DNA from: Strobilurus pachycystidiatus
Lineage: Eukaryota; Basidiomycota; Agaricomycetes; Agaricales; Physalacriaceae
NCBI GenBank assembly: GCA_019915135.1
Contig: JAHLMK010000004.1
Location: 2,914,001 to 2,978,000, forward strand
Direction of reading: 5' to 3'
Length of the DNA stretch: 64,000 nt
The translations under genes and the position numbers were made by a program. Below, one piece after another: positions 42,549 to 54,809 of the stretch. Below the pieces are notes generated by a model. The model was not told the origin of the DNA, did no database searches, and saw only the letters and a program-made list of their open reading frames with translations. Every line of letters starts with the position of its first letter. Position 1 is the first letter of the stretch.

Positions 42549-43745
42549 GATGTGTGGGTTTGTCCCGGCAGAATATGCCAGCTCTAGGTGAGTTATGTAT
42601 GTTGTCTTACAGACACAGTTTCACCATTATGTTTCTAGAATCCACGACGCCTTGCTGACACGTGTGTCCACTTTCGAACGATGATGATCTAGAGAAGAGC
42701 TTGAGCACGTTTGGGAGTGAGATGGCGACGTTTGCCATGATTATAGGTTTGTTTGAGACTTCTCTTCTGTGTTCGGAAGACTGAATCAGGCGTAGGTCTC
42801 GCAACACCAAACACACTGATACTTATAGACGAACTCGGACGCGGGACATCGCCAAGGGAGAGCGTGAGGATATCGTATGCGATTGCGGAGGTCTTGATTG
42901 AACAGAAGGTAGGTTTGGTCTCGCACTGACCAAAACCAGTTCACTGATTGAAGTTTGGTTGCAGGCTTTCGTGTTCTTCGTGACGTACGCGTGTTTCATG
43001 CATTTGCTGATCAACTGATACGAATCCTATGCCCAGACATTTTGGAAAGTTGAGCACTAGTGTTTGAGGAGGGCTACTGTTGTCAAGTATGTGTCTCTGT
43101 CTCTGTCTTTGACGAGTTGCTCAATGTAAGCTTCATCTTTCTGTACAGGTCTATCCTCTTTGTTTCCGTTCCTCTTCAACTTGGGATGTTCAACTCACTG
43201 GAATAGAAATCTCGGCCTACTGAGGCGAACTTTGGGATGACGTTTTAGTACAAGTGCATCGGTTTTCTTTCTTGTTCTCTTCCGGATTTGAAACTAGGGT
43301 TTGTACTACTCGAACCTTGTCGTCTTTGCTCATCTCATGGTAGGTCTCGAACTCGCGCGCCTCGCAGACTTGCCCGCAGACGTCCTCGAGGAGAGCAGAC
43401 ACGTCGCAACAAACCTGGCGGTCCTACATGTGCGGAACAGGCAGATAGTAAGGGCAATCAGGTTGCGCTGAGGTGGAAGACGCATTTGATAGGTACACCT
43501 TTGTCGTCTCCTGCACCCATGGTCTCGTTGTTCTTGATTTCCTTAGACTACTGATCCTCCGACCCATTCTTTTTCCCTTGTGGTGGAATGCGCTTGCGCA
43601 TCGTACTAACCTTTGAGATGTTAGCTGTGAATGAACCTCAATCAAGCGCTTGACCATTCGTTGCTACCGGACGAGGAGCTTTGAGCGTATCTCGGGTATT
43701 TCCAGAAGGATATTGCGAGAGCGTTCATGGGAAGATCTCACTGTG
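42549..43745 (+). pseudogene. MSH4: MSH4-like MutS homologue, 3' portion (decayed)
   Basis: The MutS ATPase domain resumes right after the Copia element: GFVPAEYASS, an intron (GTGAGT, 42,589 on), IHDALLTRV, NDDDLEKSLSTFGSEMATF, an intron, and the Walker B DELGRGTSPRESV with IAEVLIEQK. Another intron leads to AFVFFVT (expected FATHF), then GLELARLADLPADVLEESRH and the C-terminal LNQALDHSLLPDEEL and YFQKDIAR. In-frame stops (for example TGA after DEEL, about 43,683) and frame changes mark it as a pseudogene. The motif order matches MSH4/MSH5-type MutS proteins, with MSH4 the better fit. Confidence 0.8.
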
Positions 43746-43879
43746 CTCCTGGACTATTGGACTGATGATATCGTTTATGCTCTCTGTGTTGCTTCGACCA
43801 GCACACTGTTTATGTTATATGAATCCATTACTGTCGCGATCAACCGTGTATGTTCAATTCTAAGAGGATGAACGATGGT

Positions 43880-45809
43880 AGTTTATCAAAACAGGGACTG
43901 AGGTAGGCAAGATTGATGAGAAGATGAAGATGAAGAAGGACACAGAGCTGTAGGCAATCCACTGCATGGATGTGTTCGAAGGGCTGACAGATACAGTGAC
44001 CCGGACTCTGCCGCAAGAAGTGGCGGCCTATACTGTTCATACGAAGCACAACCGGGAGATAAGATAAACCCTCTCTTTGATATTCCAGGTATACAATTCG
44101 AGTTCCGGAGCAACTTCTGTAGCTAATATCAACCCATTCAGGACTTGATCCATCTCAGGATACACCGGTCGAGATTTTACACACAATCCTCCTTGGTATC
44201 ATCAAATATGTATGGCATATGCTTCATACAAGCTGGTCCGACTCACAACGAGCGTTGTTCGCGATTTGCCTTCAGTCAACATCGATTGATGGCCTGTCGA
44301 TACCACCAATCCAGGCCGCTTACATGGCACAGTATCGAAATAATCTGATTGGGAAGCATTTCAAGACTTTGATGCAAACATTACCATTTCACGTCCACGG
44401 ACTTGTCACTCCTGCCCAATTCGAGCTTGTCAAGGCTATTGGGCGCCTCTCTGCACTTCTATGGGTTCCCGAGATCCCAAACATGGACAGCTATCTGGTG
44501 AGTTCAAACGTCCGCTCTGTTCAGACAATCCGTAATCATTTTTGCAGAAGGATCTCAACATCCTTGTCGCAAACGTTCTCGACAGCTTTGTTGAGGCTGA
44601 TCCCGCTAAGATGATACTCAAAATCAAGCTACATCTCTTGACGCACCTCTGTGATGACATCCGGCGCTTCGGACCTGCTATTCGTACATCAACTGAGGTG
44701 TATGAGGCGTTCAATGCTGTCTTTCGATTGTGTTCTATCCTCAGCAACCACCAGGCTCCAAGTCGCAATATTGCCACAAAGTTTGCTGGCATGGAACGCA
44801 TGACACATATTATCTGCGGCGGCTACTGGGAAGATCCCACGACACATGTCTGGATTCAGGCAAAGCCAGCAGTACTGCGTGTGTTACACAGTCAGCCAGT
44901 CCTTCAGCGTCATCTCGGATGGGCACCATCAACTACGCTGAAGTCCGGTTACATTCGCATGCAGTCAAAGAAAAAGCAGCAGTCCTCGGTACCAATTTAT
45001 TGGAGGTCAACGTGCGCCTTCCAGGCCCGAAGCAAAGAGCTACCCTTACTACTACCAGATATGGAGTGAAAGAGCGGTGTTTCTGTTTGTTCACGGGCAG
45101 TTGATACCTGCAGAATTGGCTCATGGATTGTAGGCACAGAGCTATATACCTCGACAACGATCTTTGGCCGCATTGAAGAGATCCTTGTCAGAGCCGCGTC
45201 GGACATCGTCACGGATGAGCTTCCAGGCGCAATTGTAACAGTTGCGGTATTCAAAATTGCAGCTGTATCTGATTACGCCCTGCAATGCCCTATTCTTCGT
45301 CAGCCAGATCCTCAGGATGCGCAGTGGGCTCTCATTCCCGCCAACAATGTCCACTTCATCTTCAATGCTCAACATAGCTGTCACACGTTGGGATGTGAGC
45401 CAACAGCGATGTGCATGCAAGTCCAGGAACGGCAGACCACAATGTCGCCCAAACGCTGATGGTGCATGTCGATAGTGACCACTTCGTTGTAAATATGTTC
45501 GGACTTCATAATGCGATTCTTCTCCGACAAGCATTACCACAAATACTAGTGACACCACTTCTCCGCTTTTCAGATCGAAAAACCTTCCACGACGAGCTGG
45601 TACAGAAGCTTCGAGCATCTCAGACGGAGAAGCAAGCTGCAACGGCACAGAAGGTGAAGGAAACACGCGCAAAGAACAAGGCAAAGAAACTTGCGAAGGA
45701 GGCTGAGATGCAACAGGCAACGTTGGAGCAGCACCAGGACATAGCCTCTGATATGGATACCGACTCCGATGGTGATGTTGGACATTTGAGAAAGCAGCGT
45801 CGGGAGTAG
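43880..45809 (+). pseudogene. C-terminal part of a fungal transposase-like gene
   Basis: From about 44,055: GDKINPLFDIP, an intron, then GLDPSQDTPVEILHTILLG, YMAQYRNNLIGKHFKTLMQ, and ALLWVPEI, another intron. Next come KLHLLTHLCDDIRRFGPAIR, TSTEVYEAFNAVFRLCSIL, SNHQAPSRNIATKFAGMER and ICGGYW. Near the end FNAQHSCHTLGC and FVVNMFGLHNAILLRQALP lead to a basic coiled tail ending at 45,809. This order is that of the recurrent Agaricomycete transposase-like family whose N-terminal half is at 1-430. Frame breaks around 45,070-45,420 show decay. Family placement (CMC/CACTA-like) is from memory and uncertain. Confidence 0.65.
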
Positions 45810-45976
45810 AGTCATTAGACACAGATTTACATTGCAGTAAGGACTTGGAAGTGGGATGAATTCGCATTGTTGATCAAATGTTTGAGATCACGTGTGAGGG
45901 AATTGTCTGTGATCAATGTTTTGATGTGACAAATGGTCTTTCCGCTTTCACCACGACAATGTTCCTCTTGCGCTGC

Positions 45977-45983
45977 TATAAGA
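45977..45983 (+). promoter_or_regulatory. TATA-like element upstream of the 46,027 gene
   Basis: TATAAGA lies 44 bp before the ATG at 46,027, at a typical fungal distance. Confidence 0.4.
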
Positions 45984-46026
45984 CGCGCCCTCCAGCCATT
46001 GATTTCACTCCAACCCACACATCTCT

Positions 46027-46841
46027 ATGGCCAACATTGATCCCGCACTCGCTCTGCTGACTGCGGCACCCCCACCACCCGATCCTGTATCCACGAATGC
46101 AGCAGATAACGAATTCCCAGATCCTGGCCAAATCTCAAGCCCCTCAAGCGCGGAATCTGAACTTTCACCACTTGCACAGTCGCTTCTATCTCGTCGCCGC
46201 GCAGTTGATCTAGTCAAGCAACACTACAAGTTCTCGGACGAGTCACATAGCATTGGAGATCTTTGCCACCGTTTGTTGTTCACCTTCATATATTTCCTCA
46301 CTGATAAATTCCATAGGCTCTGGGACTCGAAGAATGCCTGACAATACTGTTCGCATCGACATTAGAAGTGCGGGACCTCTTACGAGGCATGGAGGGTGCT
46401 AAATCGTCTGAGGCTTGGAAAGTCTCTGATCAGCTGAAGGCACGTCATCTTCCACTCTGATACTTGCCCGTACTGACAGCTCTGGAACGCTAGACCCAAC
46501 TCACCCTCTACGCAAAGGGCTTTCTCCTTTCATCATCGTCTTAACATTCACCGGTTCTACAATCACTCCGCCCATCATCGTACGCCAGACATTATCACTT
46601 TGACGCTATCTGATCTTCCGCCAGGCTGCGATGCGTGAATCAAAAGTTTCTGATCTGCCCTCAGATTCGTCTGCCGTCCTCACGTCCGCCCTCAGCGGCG
46701 CTATAACCAGCTTCCGCAACACTGTGAAAACAAAGGTCTGCCATTGCTATCGTCTTTGACTCTGTCTGACTCGTTACGGCTTAGCTCATTGGCACGCTCG
46801 AAAACCCAACTGACGAAGACAGTAATATCACCCAATATTTC
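46027..46841 (+). pseudogene. Gene of unknown function, 5' part, split by KDZ2
   Basis: It starts MANIDPALALLT, with a Pro/Ser-rich N-terminus, then LVKQHYKFSDESHS. After an intron (about 46,273-46,318) come ALGLEECLTILFASTLEVRD and EAWKVSDQLK. A further exon encodes MRESKVSDLPSDSSAVLT and FRNTVKTK, then after an intron LIGTLENPTDEDSNI, where the KDZ2 inverted repeat begins. The 3' part resumes beyond 63,512. Similar short-exon hypothetical proteins occur next to transposase-like genes in Agaricomycetes. I cannot assign a function. Confidence 0.6.
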
Positions 46842-46935
46842 CCCATTTTGGCAAACCTAGTGTCGGACTACACAGATCCATTTGCCAAAGCCGTGTCAAC
46901 CGACACGGTGTCACCCGACAGGCAGTTCGGCAAAA
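46842..46935 (+). repeat. KDZ2 left terminal inverted repeat
   Basis: It pairs with 63,418-63,511. Conserved blocks are GGCAAA, GTCGG, CTACACAGATCCATTTGCC, a C/G-rich linker and GTCACCCGACA. The TGCCAAA core also occurs at the KDZ1 tips. Confidence 0.8.
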
Positions 46936-46999
46936 TGGGTCAATTCCCCCGCCAAAAGCTCACAATGACACCAACCTAAAGAATTATTGTCCAAGGCCA

Positions 47000-47085
47000 G
47001 GCTCGAACAAGTGACCAACAAAGCTGACACCACGCACAAGACCACTAGACCATTGTCAGACACATAGGTTAATGGCTGTCGCTCT
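47000..47085 (-). other. tRNA-like (Pol III box A/B) sequence, degenerate
   Basis: On the minus strand TGGTCTAGTGG matches box A and GTTCGAGCC box B at the right spacing. The acceptor and T stems do not pair well, so it is not called as a tRNA gene. It may be a decayed tRNA or the head of a SINE near the KDZ2 end. Confidence 0.3.
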
Positions 47086-47172
47086 AGGTTACAGCCCACC
47101 CTAATTTCTCAAAATCAAACAAGGATTTCATATCAATGACATAGATATAATAAAGTAAATGCCCGTGTTCTA

Positions 47173-50100
47173 CTACGTGTCACCAAGAACGGAGGAACCT
47201 TCACCTACCAAGGTTGCACCGTCACCCTCCTCTTCATTGTCAGCGCCCTCGTCCATATCGTCAACCTCCTCCCAATCGTTGTCCAACTCATCCGTAGCCA
47301 CCCCGGCCGCTTGCCATCGGCGCACAAAAGAGGCCAGTAGGTCTCGCTGCACTGCGGCCTGATGTTTGGCGTATGCTCTGATGCCCTCCTTGATCTCGGG
47401 CAAAAGGGAAGTGTCTTCCGGCTCCAATCGACCCTCCCAGCGCGTCGCGTTTATTTCCATCGTCACCTGTACCCGCCTCATCTCTTCCTCGAGAAGCTTC
47501 ACCTCCTCCCTCCAACGCATGGCTCGAGCCCTGCTTTTCAACCATTCAACGCGCGCAGCTAAGAGTCCAATCAATCACTGTCGGGGTCAACCAGCCTAAA
47601 CAAGCGTACCTTCGATAACATCATCGTCTTTGCCTGAAGCGCTCTTGTTCGTCCATACCCACGACAGCTCACGACTCCCATCGCCCCATGGTAGGAAGAC
47701 GTCTATGGAAAAGCTCCCTCCTGTCATGTTCGTGACGTCCTTGTCTTCAAGTGGTCGAAGCTCGCCAACCCATGTTCCGTCCGGTTCCAGTCTTTCCAAC
47801 GCGCGACGGCACCGACGGTACTTGTCCACAGCAAATCTGGTTTGGGCCCGTTGGGTGTTGATGGTCCCCTGTGCTCGGGTAACCATACCTTGCCCATTGC
47901 TCTCAATATCCCGAAATACAAACAAGGCACGAAGAGTCTGTTCCGAATTTCGAATGGTCTCTAGACAGTCGTGGCATTGTGCGACCCGCAATCGCTGCTC
48001 TTTCTCGGCGATACCCGGGAGGCAACCAGTGAGACGCTCCTCGTAGGAGAAAGCTGACGGCATCCACAGTTTCTGATCCTCGACATCGATGGCGGCAGAC
48101 CTAGCCACGGTCTGCGCCCGAACCTTGGCGCGCAAAGCGGGGACATAGACCTCCTGACTGGAGCGAAACAGGGCAATCTTCTTTGTCAAGTCCAGTCGCT
48201 TCTTTTGAATCGTCGTAGCCTGTGCCGTGGTCAAAACGCCCTCGCCGTCTGTGAGTCGCCGCAATTTCTGCCTGAATTGAGAAAGCGATCAGATTTGATA
48301 ACATGACGATAGCGTACGGACGTACTGCAGTTCTTCGATCATCAGACCAAGCGTTAGACAACCACTAGGCCTGGTGTCATTGACGTCCAGTGCTCCAGCT
48401 GCGGCTTCCAAGCGTTCTTCCTCACGTAGCCGATATCGGACTTGAGCTTCGGTTTCATCTACAAGGACCGCCTCAGTCAGCCCGTGCAGTGCTAAACGGA
48501 TGGAGGAGATTACAAGACACTTACACTTCACATCGTTGATATACGGATTTTCCTCATCGCGATCCCTTTCCCAGGCCTCGACGCGCTCAGTCCAGCTTTT
48601 GACCACGTCATCTGGTAGATGGACAGTAAAGTCCTCGTGTAGACCAGTCTGCTTGACGGCCTGGAGCTTGGCCTTCTTGTATCGACGCATTAAACTGTCA
48701 CCTGAGACCAAAGTTAGTTAAATTGCTTGGCTAGCAGACGAGGATGGACGAACCGAGCCCAATAAGCTTCGACCAGTTGAGGAAACCAAAATGATCGTCT
48801 AAGGTGTCCGCGCGCGAACCCGGGCCCATTTCCTTGATACTTGCGGCGCACATCCTTATCAAAGCCCACACGCGCTCTATCGCCTCACCGTCCGTGCGTC
48901 CAACACCCGGCTGGATTCCCATGGCAAACGTACATTGACACTCGAACTTATGCCCGGGACAATGGCCCTTTGGAATGGCTGCGAGGATCTCCATGGTTGC
49001 CGGTAGTTGTAGGTGTTCTGGAAGGTCCAACATACGTTCGAAGAGATTGATGATCCATTGGCAGACGATGTCATAGGAAAAAAGTATTTGCAGCAGGGCG
49101 TGTAAACGCTTGAGAGACGAGGTAGCGACGTAGTCACTATTGCAGTATCTGTAGCGAAATAAACCGTCAAACGGGGAGAACAAATAGTCATAAAAATACG
49201 TACCGTTCACCCATCTGAAGATTACCGACTCCCTCTGGAGCTACCATCTCATGTCGGGCGCAGATGGATGCGAGAACGCCAGTGGTTCGCAGCCCGGTGT
49301 TGTCCTTCTTGTCGGCGTGAGCCAGGGCCTTGAAACCACTGCATGTTGAAATCTAAGAGGCTCATTGATTAGATAGAATCTTCCATTCAACCAGAAACTG
49401 ACTGACGTCGGCTTCCTTCGCGTGATCAAGAATATACTGACCGTACCCAGAGTTCTCGTCAATCATATAGGCGCCGCTTGGGTGAAGGGACGGGTCGACT
49501 GTTTGATTCGACCGCCACAGACCAATGAAGCGGAAGCAAGCGTCCAAAGAGACAATTTTCCGATAAATATACCTACCGAGCGATGTCTATCAGGCAAGCT
49601 TTGGAAGAGAAGAGGTTTAACACTCACTGATCGACGCTCTCTCGCCAATCTGGCGGTAGATTCACCTCAGGAATGGGGCAGGCGGGACAAATGACGGCTA
49701 ATTCGCCGGGTTCAACACGCGACGCCCCGTCCTTCTGAGCCCCCTTCCCAGCCCTCATCAGCATAAGCAAGTGTCGGTATTGACGAACGACTCGAAGAAA
49801 GGGCTGATAACGTTTCTGGAACAAAGGCGTGTTATTCTCATTAGGGACATTCGAATTATAAGTCGCTTACCTTTGGAACCCTGAGACCCAGGGCGTCGGT
49901 CATGTAGATCAAAGACTTGTAGAAATTGTACGCCGAGACCTTCCCGGTGAGAGTCGCCGCGTGAAAGAGCTGTAGAGCCTCGAAGCTGACGCAGGTCGCA
50001 GGGAGGTGGACCGTTGCCGGGTACCAACCCATACGCAGGAGCTGTATTCGCCGTGGGAGGTTTGAAGAGTGAAGGCAATTGCAGTATTTGACCGAGACCT

Positions 50101-50955
50101 CGTGGATAGCGTTATCGTGAATGACGACGAGGGGATGGGCGTCAACCAGGTGCATGATGCACTTGGAGCCGTCGGCGTGGCCAAGCTCTACGTGCAGGCC
50201 CAGGCGAATTAAAGGTACGAACTTGAAGCGATCGCCGGTCCATTGCTAGCACAACCTCTGAATTACGAAAGTCCGGATAGAAAATATAAAGACCGACCGC
50301 GACAAGATGCAGAGGAAGCTGAGCGTGATCGTCAAGGAGGCAAGTCTGGCAGACACGACGATGACGAGAGCATCTCGTGCATCGAAACAAAGGGTCCGCG
50401 GCACCACAACGGCACGTATTGGGGGCATCGCCCCGACCTTTATGCCAATGGAACTCGTAGAGGAATTCTTGAGCGTAATTATATCCACCAATGCGGCCAG
50501 CCCAGACACACATGGCGCGTTTCTGTTAATTGAAGAGTATAAAAGTTACGAATGAAGAGAAATCATTAAACGCGACGTACCTTTCCAGGCTGGGGAGCGG
50601 GAATGGACCGCACTTTCTTTGATGGGCTCTCTCCATCGTGGTCATCCTGTGGTTGCCCCTCGGGTGCGGGTGGGTCAAGATATTGCAGGACGATATCCTG
50701 GTCAAGGTCGTCGTCGTCTTGCCAGGAGAACGACGCATTGACTTGGCTGCTGTACGACGGCCCCTCATCTGCCCACAATTCGCCATCCTCATCTAATTCA
50801 AATACCTCCGTCTCCATCAACTCGTCTTCCGAGGACGGCTGCGAGGAAAAGTCATCGCCCGAAACATGTAATCGTCTACGGCTTCGCGAGGAGCCCTGCT
50901 GCCTCGCTTTTCGCCTCTTCCTAGCGCGGCCGGCGTTAATCTTGCGCGTGTTCAT
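47173..50955 (-). CDS. KDZ transposase with cysteine cluster (KDZ2)
   Basis: The ATG at 50,953-50,955 starts MNTRKINAGRARKRRKARQ (basic). After an acidic stretch and an intron come FLYEFHWHKGRGDAP and the Cys cluster CRCGAADPLFRCTRC ... CQTCLLDDHAQLPLH. After the next intron: GLHVELGHADGSKC, VSVKYCNCL, LLRMGWYPATVHLP, FYKSLIYMTDALGLRVPK and ELAVICPACPIPEVNLPP. The catalytic acids lie in SLDACFRFI (usually LDANFR), SYDIVCQW and GRTDGEAIERVWA with GPGSRADTLDDHFGFLNW. Many short introns separate the exons. The C-terminus is a long coiled and acidic region ending at 47,173. All three acidic motifs are present; I did not verify every splice. Confidence 0.88.
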
Positions 50956-51169
50956 GGGCGGAGCTGGGGAATAAACATGTGGGACAGGAAAGGTTGAAGT
51001 GGCGGCAGTCAAACGTAAGGTAGCATCGACCGCCGAGGACCCAGAGCACCTGTCCTAACGCCACAGTGTCCAATGGGATACAGAATGAAGGCCGAGGTAT
51101 GGGAGACGGAGTTTACGTTTCGCAAGAGAGAGAGAAGGCGGATTGAGTGGTAGACCCGAAGAGCGAGTG

Positions 51170-51177
51170 TATATAAG
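51170..51177 (+). promoter_or_regulatory. TATA box upstream of the 51,250 gene
   Basis: TATATAAG lies 73 bp before the chosen ATG (51,250). With a start of transcription about 30 bp downstream, an in-frame ATG at 51,196 would fall at or before the cap site. That favours the ATG at 51,250. Confidence 0.5.
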
Positions 51178-51249
51178 GGCGTCGCGGACAAGGACATGGC
51201 GGCGTCCTACCCAATTACTACCCTCGACACCAATCTCTCCTACAGCACC

Positions 51250-51863
51250 ATGAACAACGAAGATTATAGTGCCTATTGTCGGCGTGTCGAAGCGGAGGCG
51301 GAGGCGCGCATCTTGGAGTTGCGCTATCGGGAGCAGATTCTGTCGTTGCCGTGAGTTTTGCACTCTCGCGCTGTGGTCTGGGGACTTACCCAGCACACAA
51401 CCAGGGACGACGCGCCTGGGGACCACTGCGCGTACCCGGAATTTTTCACCACGATTGTGTATCCGATCTGGTTTCCGTTCACCGACGTTCATTACGACTA
51501 CCTCGCGGAGTGCGCTGGGGAGTTTGAGGCGGCGGTGATGAGCAACGAAGCGCAGAAGTGGTTTCGCGCTTTCTTCCCAAAATGGTTCCGAAAATTCCCT
51601 GAGGATCCCGCCGGAGAGTTGAGTCCTGAGGACCTCGCCATGAACATGGCTCATCGCAAAAAGGTACGTGGTCGACTTCGCTGTTGTTGTCGAAAGGTGC
51701 TGAAAAGCCGAGACAGACGATTATCAAGATCTACATCAACGCGTTGGGTCGTCGTTGGAATGGGGAGCATCGTCCGAAGGGGAAGAATGGGAGGATGGAC
51801 GTGATGTTGGTTCACTTTGACATACTCCATGAGCTGGTTGAGCATTTTCGTACCCTGTTCTGA
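51250..51863 (+). CDS. Small KDZ2 gene with Trp/Phe-rich motif
   Basis: Three exons: MNNEDYSAYCRRVEAEAEAR..., an intron (GTGAGT, 51,352 on), then DDAPGDHCAYPEFFTTI and FRAFFPKWFRKFPEDP, an intron, and IKIYINALGRRWNGEH to HELVEHFRTLF. The product is about 150 residues. The FFPKWFRKFP motif recalls FFRRFPP of the two-domain protein at 9,142, which may reflect a shared N-terminal module. It is divergent from the transposase gene, with 295 bp between starts. The function is unknown. Confidence 0.65.
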
Positions 51864-51991
51864 TGTGATGTAATGGGTCTGGGTCTGGGACCTCGGGCTT
51901 ACCTTACGTGGTCACCGAGGTCTAGACCGTCTTTTTGATAAATTGATACGCCGACTCGAACTTGTGAAATACCACTTCGAAATCCGCTTTC

Positions 51992-52632
51992 ATGTGCGAC
52001 AAAATACGCAAACAGTCGACCCGCGACGCCGCCGAACAGGCTCGCGCCGCCATAGGCTCCCTCATTCTCAACCAAAGGGACGTCGTTACCGCGGCAGTTG
52101 AAAGCGCTCTCATTGAAACAGGTCAGGGTTGAATCCACCTGTCACCGCGACGCGCGCGCCCTGACACGCCCTTCAGGAAATTACCAACCACTTTCTGAAA
52201 CGGAAGCAAAAGCAGCCTGCAAGGCACTCATTGGTCAGCAGGTGGTATCTTCGGGCCGAGAGCTGGGGACTGAACCTTGCGCCTGCGCCACAGATAAACA
52301 TAACGAACTGTACCCTGTGGAGGGATCGCTCGTGCATGTGGAGGTTGTCAATTGGCTCAAGAAGGTTGGGCTCCCGGAGTGGGTGCGCGAATTTGAATCC
52401 CTGGAAGTCACCAATATGAGAACTTTACGCGTTTTCGCCGGAAGTACGTGACATATGTTCCCATCGGAAATTTACTTACCTCATCACTCAATAGTCGTCT
52501 CGGCAATTGGATCCTACAAGCCCTTGGAGAAGATGATACGGGATGCGTTGCCCTTCACAGATCCCGCTGAGATTGATGACATGTTTTTGCACCTTGGTTA
52601 TCTGCACGATGAGACGATGTCGACCGTCTAGC
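51992..52632 (+). CDS. Small KDZ2 gene, SAM-like helical region
   Basis: Three exons: MCDKIRKQSTRDAAEQARAA, an intron (about 52,123-52,175), then NYQPLSETEAKAACKAL and VEVVNWLKKVGLPEWVREFE, an intron (about 52,443-52,493), and SAIGSYKPLEKMIRDALPF ending at 52,632. The pattern WLKKVGLPEWVREF...L..L is reminiscent of a SAM-type helical bundle, which mediates protein-protein contacts, but this is only a resemblance. The N-terminal start could be further upstream. Confidence 0.55.
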
Positions 52633-52915
52633 ATCCCCACCCTTTACTCAAGTACATATTACACATACGTCATCCTTCCTTGATTCCAGTTCAAATGATT
52701 TAGCCAAGAAAAAATTCTGTTGATTCGATAATAAAAGTATTTAAGCATAAATGAAGTATCAGTCCGAGTATGATAAGATATAAGGAACCCGGTCAGTAAC
52801 ACGACATTCAGACGACGACGTACAATAACACGACTAACACGACTCGACATATGCGGAAAAAGATAAAGAATCAACAGTCAAGAAGGAGCAATAAGAGCTC
52901 AGAGCGCTCCATAAC

Positions 52916-54809
52916 TTACAACCGGCGTCGAGTGGCCATAATCTCGTCGACACAACTGTTCAGCAGCTCGCGCGACGGGACCTCGTTGTCGACAAGACTT
53001 CGTACGAGGACTCTGTCCATGGGGGGATCAACATGGACGCGGTGGGCGAGGTCCCGATAGAACGAACTGGCAATCACCTTGATGCTGCCGCCCTCTGTGT
53101 CTTCCGTATCGCGTTCTCCTCCCGCATAGTTGGAGGTGACGCCGCGGTTCATCGCTGCCTGGACGTTTGCCTCAAAAACTTGGCCGTAGTACTCGTCGTC
53201 ATCGATATCGGAACGTGTAGGAGAACCCGGAGGTCCTGACGGAGCGCAACGATCGACAAAGTAGGGGCTGCTGTGAATGGTGAAGGAGCAATCCACGAGG
53301 GGGTCGGGTGTAGTCGTCCGATGCAGTGTACGGTTGATAGCCTCACGCTCGCGATTATCATCCTCCTCCAACGCGCGCCATTCGTCCTCCCATCCAGCCA
53401 CAATGGAGGACTCGCGCCAGCGGAGTTGGTCGCGACGTGCGAGCAGCTCAGCCGCGAGGGCCTTGTTGATTTCGTCGGCAATCAACTCCAGATGTTGCAG
53501 CCCATCCCAGACAACGTTCGGTGCGGCGTCGATGGGGGCAACTTCTAGAGCAAGAGAACGGCAGCACTCGGAGAGGGCGTCGCTCGGAAGGACTCTCTTC
53601 AAGATGGCCGTGAGCGCCTCGATATGGATACCGTGGAGTGGATGAGAAAAGGCGTTGGAAGAGGGGGCGGCGACTCGGAGGATCGGTCGCGCTCAGAAAT
53701 CACAAGCTGGCGGGCTGTAGTAAATTGAGCGCGAAAAGGGGTGTAGTCAGCCTCGTTCCGGGCAGCCTGCTCGACCATGTCGTGGTAGCTGGATGCGATC
53801 GGCGACCGAGGGCGGTTAGGAGGACGAGGGACATTAGGAGCACGCGGGGTAGGACCAGCCCGAGGACGCGGAAGGCATTCCTCAAGAGGAATGGGACGTT
53901 CCTGCCGTTGCATGTGAAACGTCGGCTGCGGGAGAGGACTGGGCTTCGAGAGACCCCAGCGGGAGCGACGACGCCAGTGCCAATAGTATAGGCACTCGAC
54001 GGCAGCCTGGACACAAAACCAAACCAGTCAGAGATGTTCGAAGGAGGTCAGGATCCAAACTTACACGCAATCGACACTTCACAGTGTATTCTTGAGCTGG
54101 CCCAGCCGGAATGGGGAAGCGCGCTTGCATCTCTCTGCCAATGCGGTCTTGAAGGGCGTTGAGTTCGATCCAGTCTCCGTTGTCGAAGAGATGGGCCCAT
54201 TTCGGGTTCCAGTTCAAAAGCCAGCGTTGCTCAGTGTGATCGAAACGCTAGGGAACGAACAGGAGGCGTCAAACACGACAGACGAAAGACGGGGCGGGTC
54301 AACATACGCAATATCCTCTAAGGTATTCCTGGCTGGGCTGAAGAGTGAACACGTCAATTTGAAGTAGCAAAAACAACGAAGTGAATACGAACCACCGGAA
54401 TGAGCGGTAACTGAACAATGCTATCGCCTGGACGCGGCTCGTTCCTCAGGCGCTCGTAAAGTTTGAACTCGTATAAGCGGCGGGGCAGTATCTCTCTGGG
54501 ATCACCCCTGCCATTGACTTCGGAGGAGGGACGCATGATGAAAGACATGATTCGCTCGATAAGGTGCAGGGGGGGAAGTGGTGGACAATTCGCAAGTCGC
54601 AATGGAAAGGGAACTCCGATATATGACGCCCGGCGTGAAAGCCAAATCCCCTTCCCGAAGACCGACGTGACGACGCCCTCGACCTTAGACCCCGTCTGTG
54701 ACGTGTCGGGAAGCTGCGAGAGTGGCTGATTGAATGGAAACCCCTTCCTCGTTGCTGGGATGGGCGCCGTGGATAATTTGGGAGGAAAGAGAAACGCCGA
54801 CCGCAACAC
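52916..54809 (-). CDS. KDZ2 multi-exon gene of unknown function
   Basis: Exon pieces in order are PRRLYEFKLYERLRNEPRPG with IVQLPLIPVV, an intron, RWLLNWNPKWAHLFDNGDWI and ALQDRIGREMQARFP, an intron, and a basic start AAVECLYYWHWRRRSRWG. A Pro/Arg-rich region and a last open part follow (HIEALTAILKRVLPSDALSE, ELLARRDQLRWRESS, acidic, then FYRDLAHRVHVDPPMDRVLV), ending at 52,916. Between the Pro-rich part and HIEALT the frame changes, by an unseen intron or an indel, so this could be two genes. The start is not resolved. Distant resemblance to the KDZ1 paralogue pair in the RRxSRW segment after an intron is noted but unproven. Confidence 0.5.
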
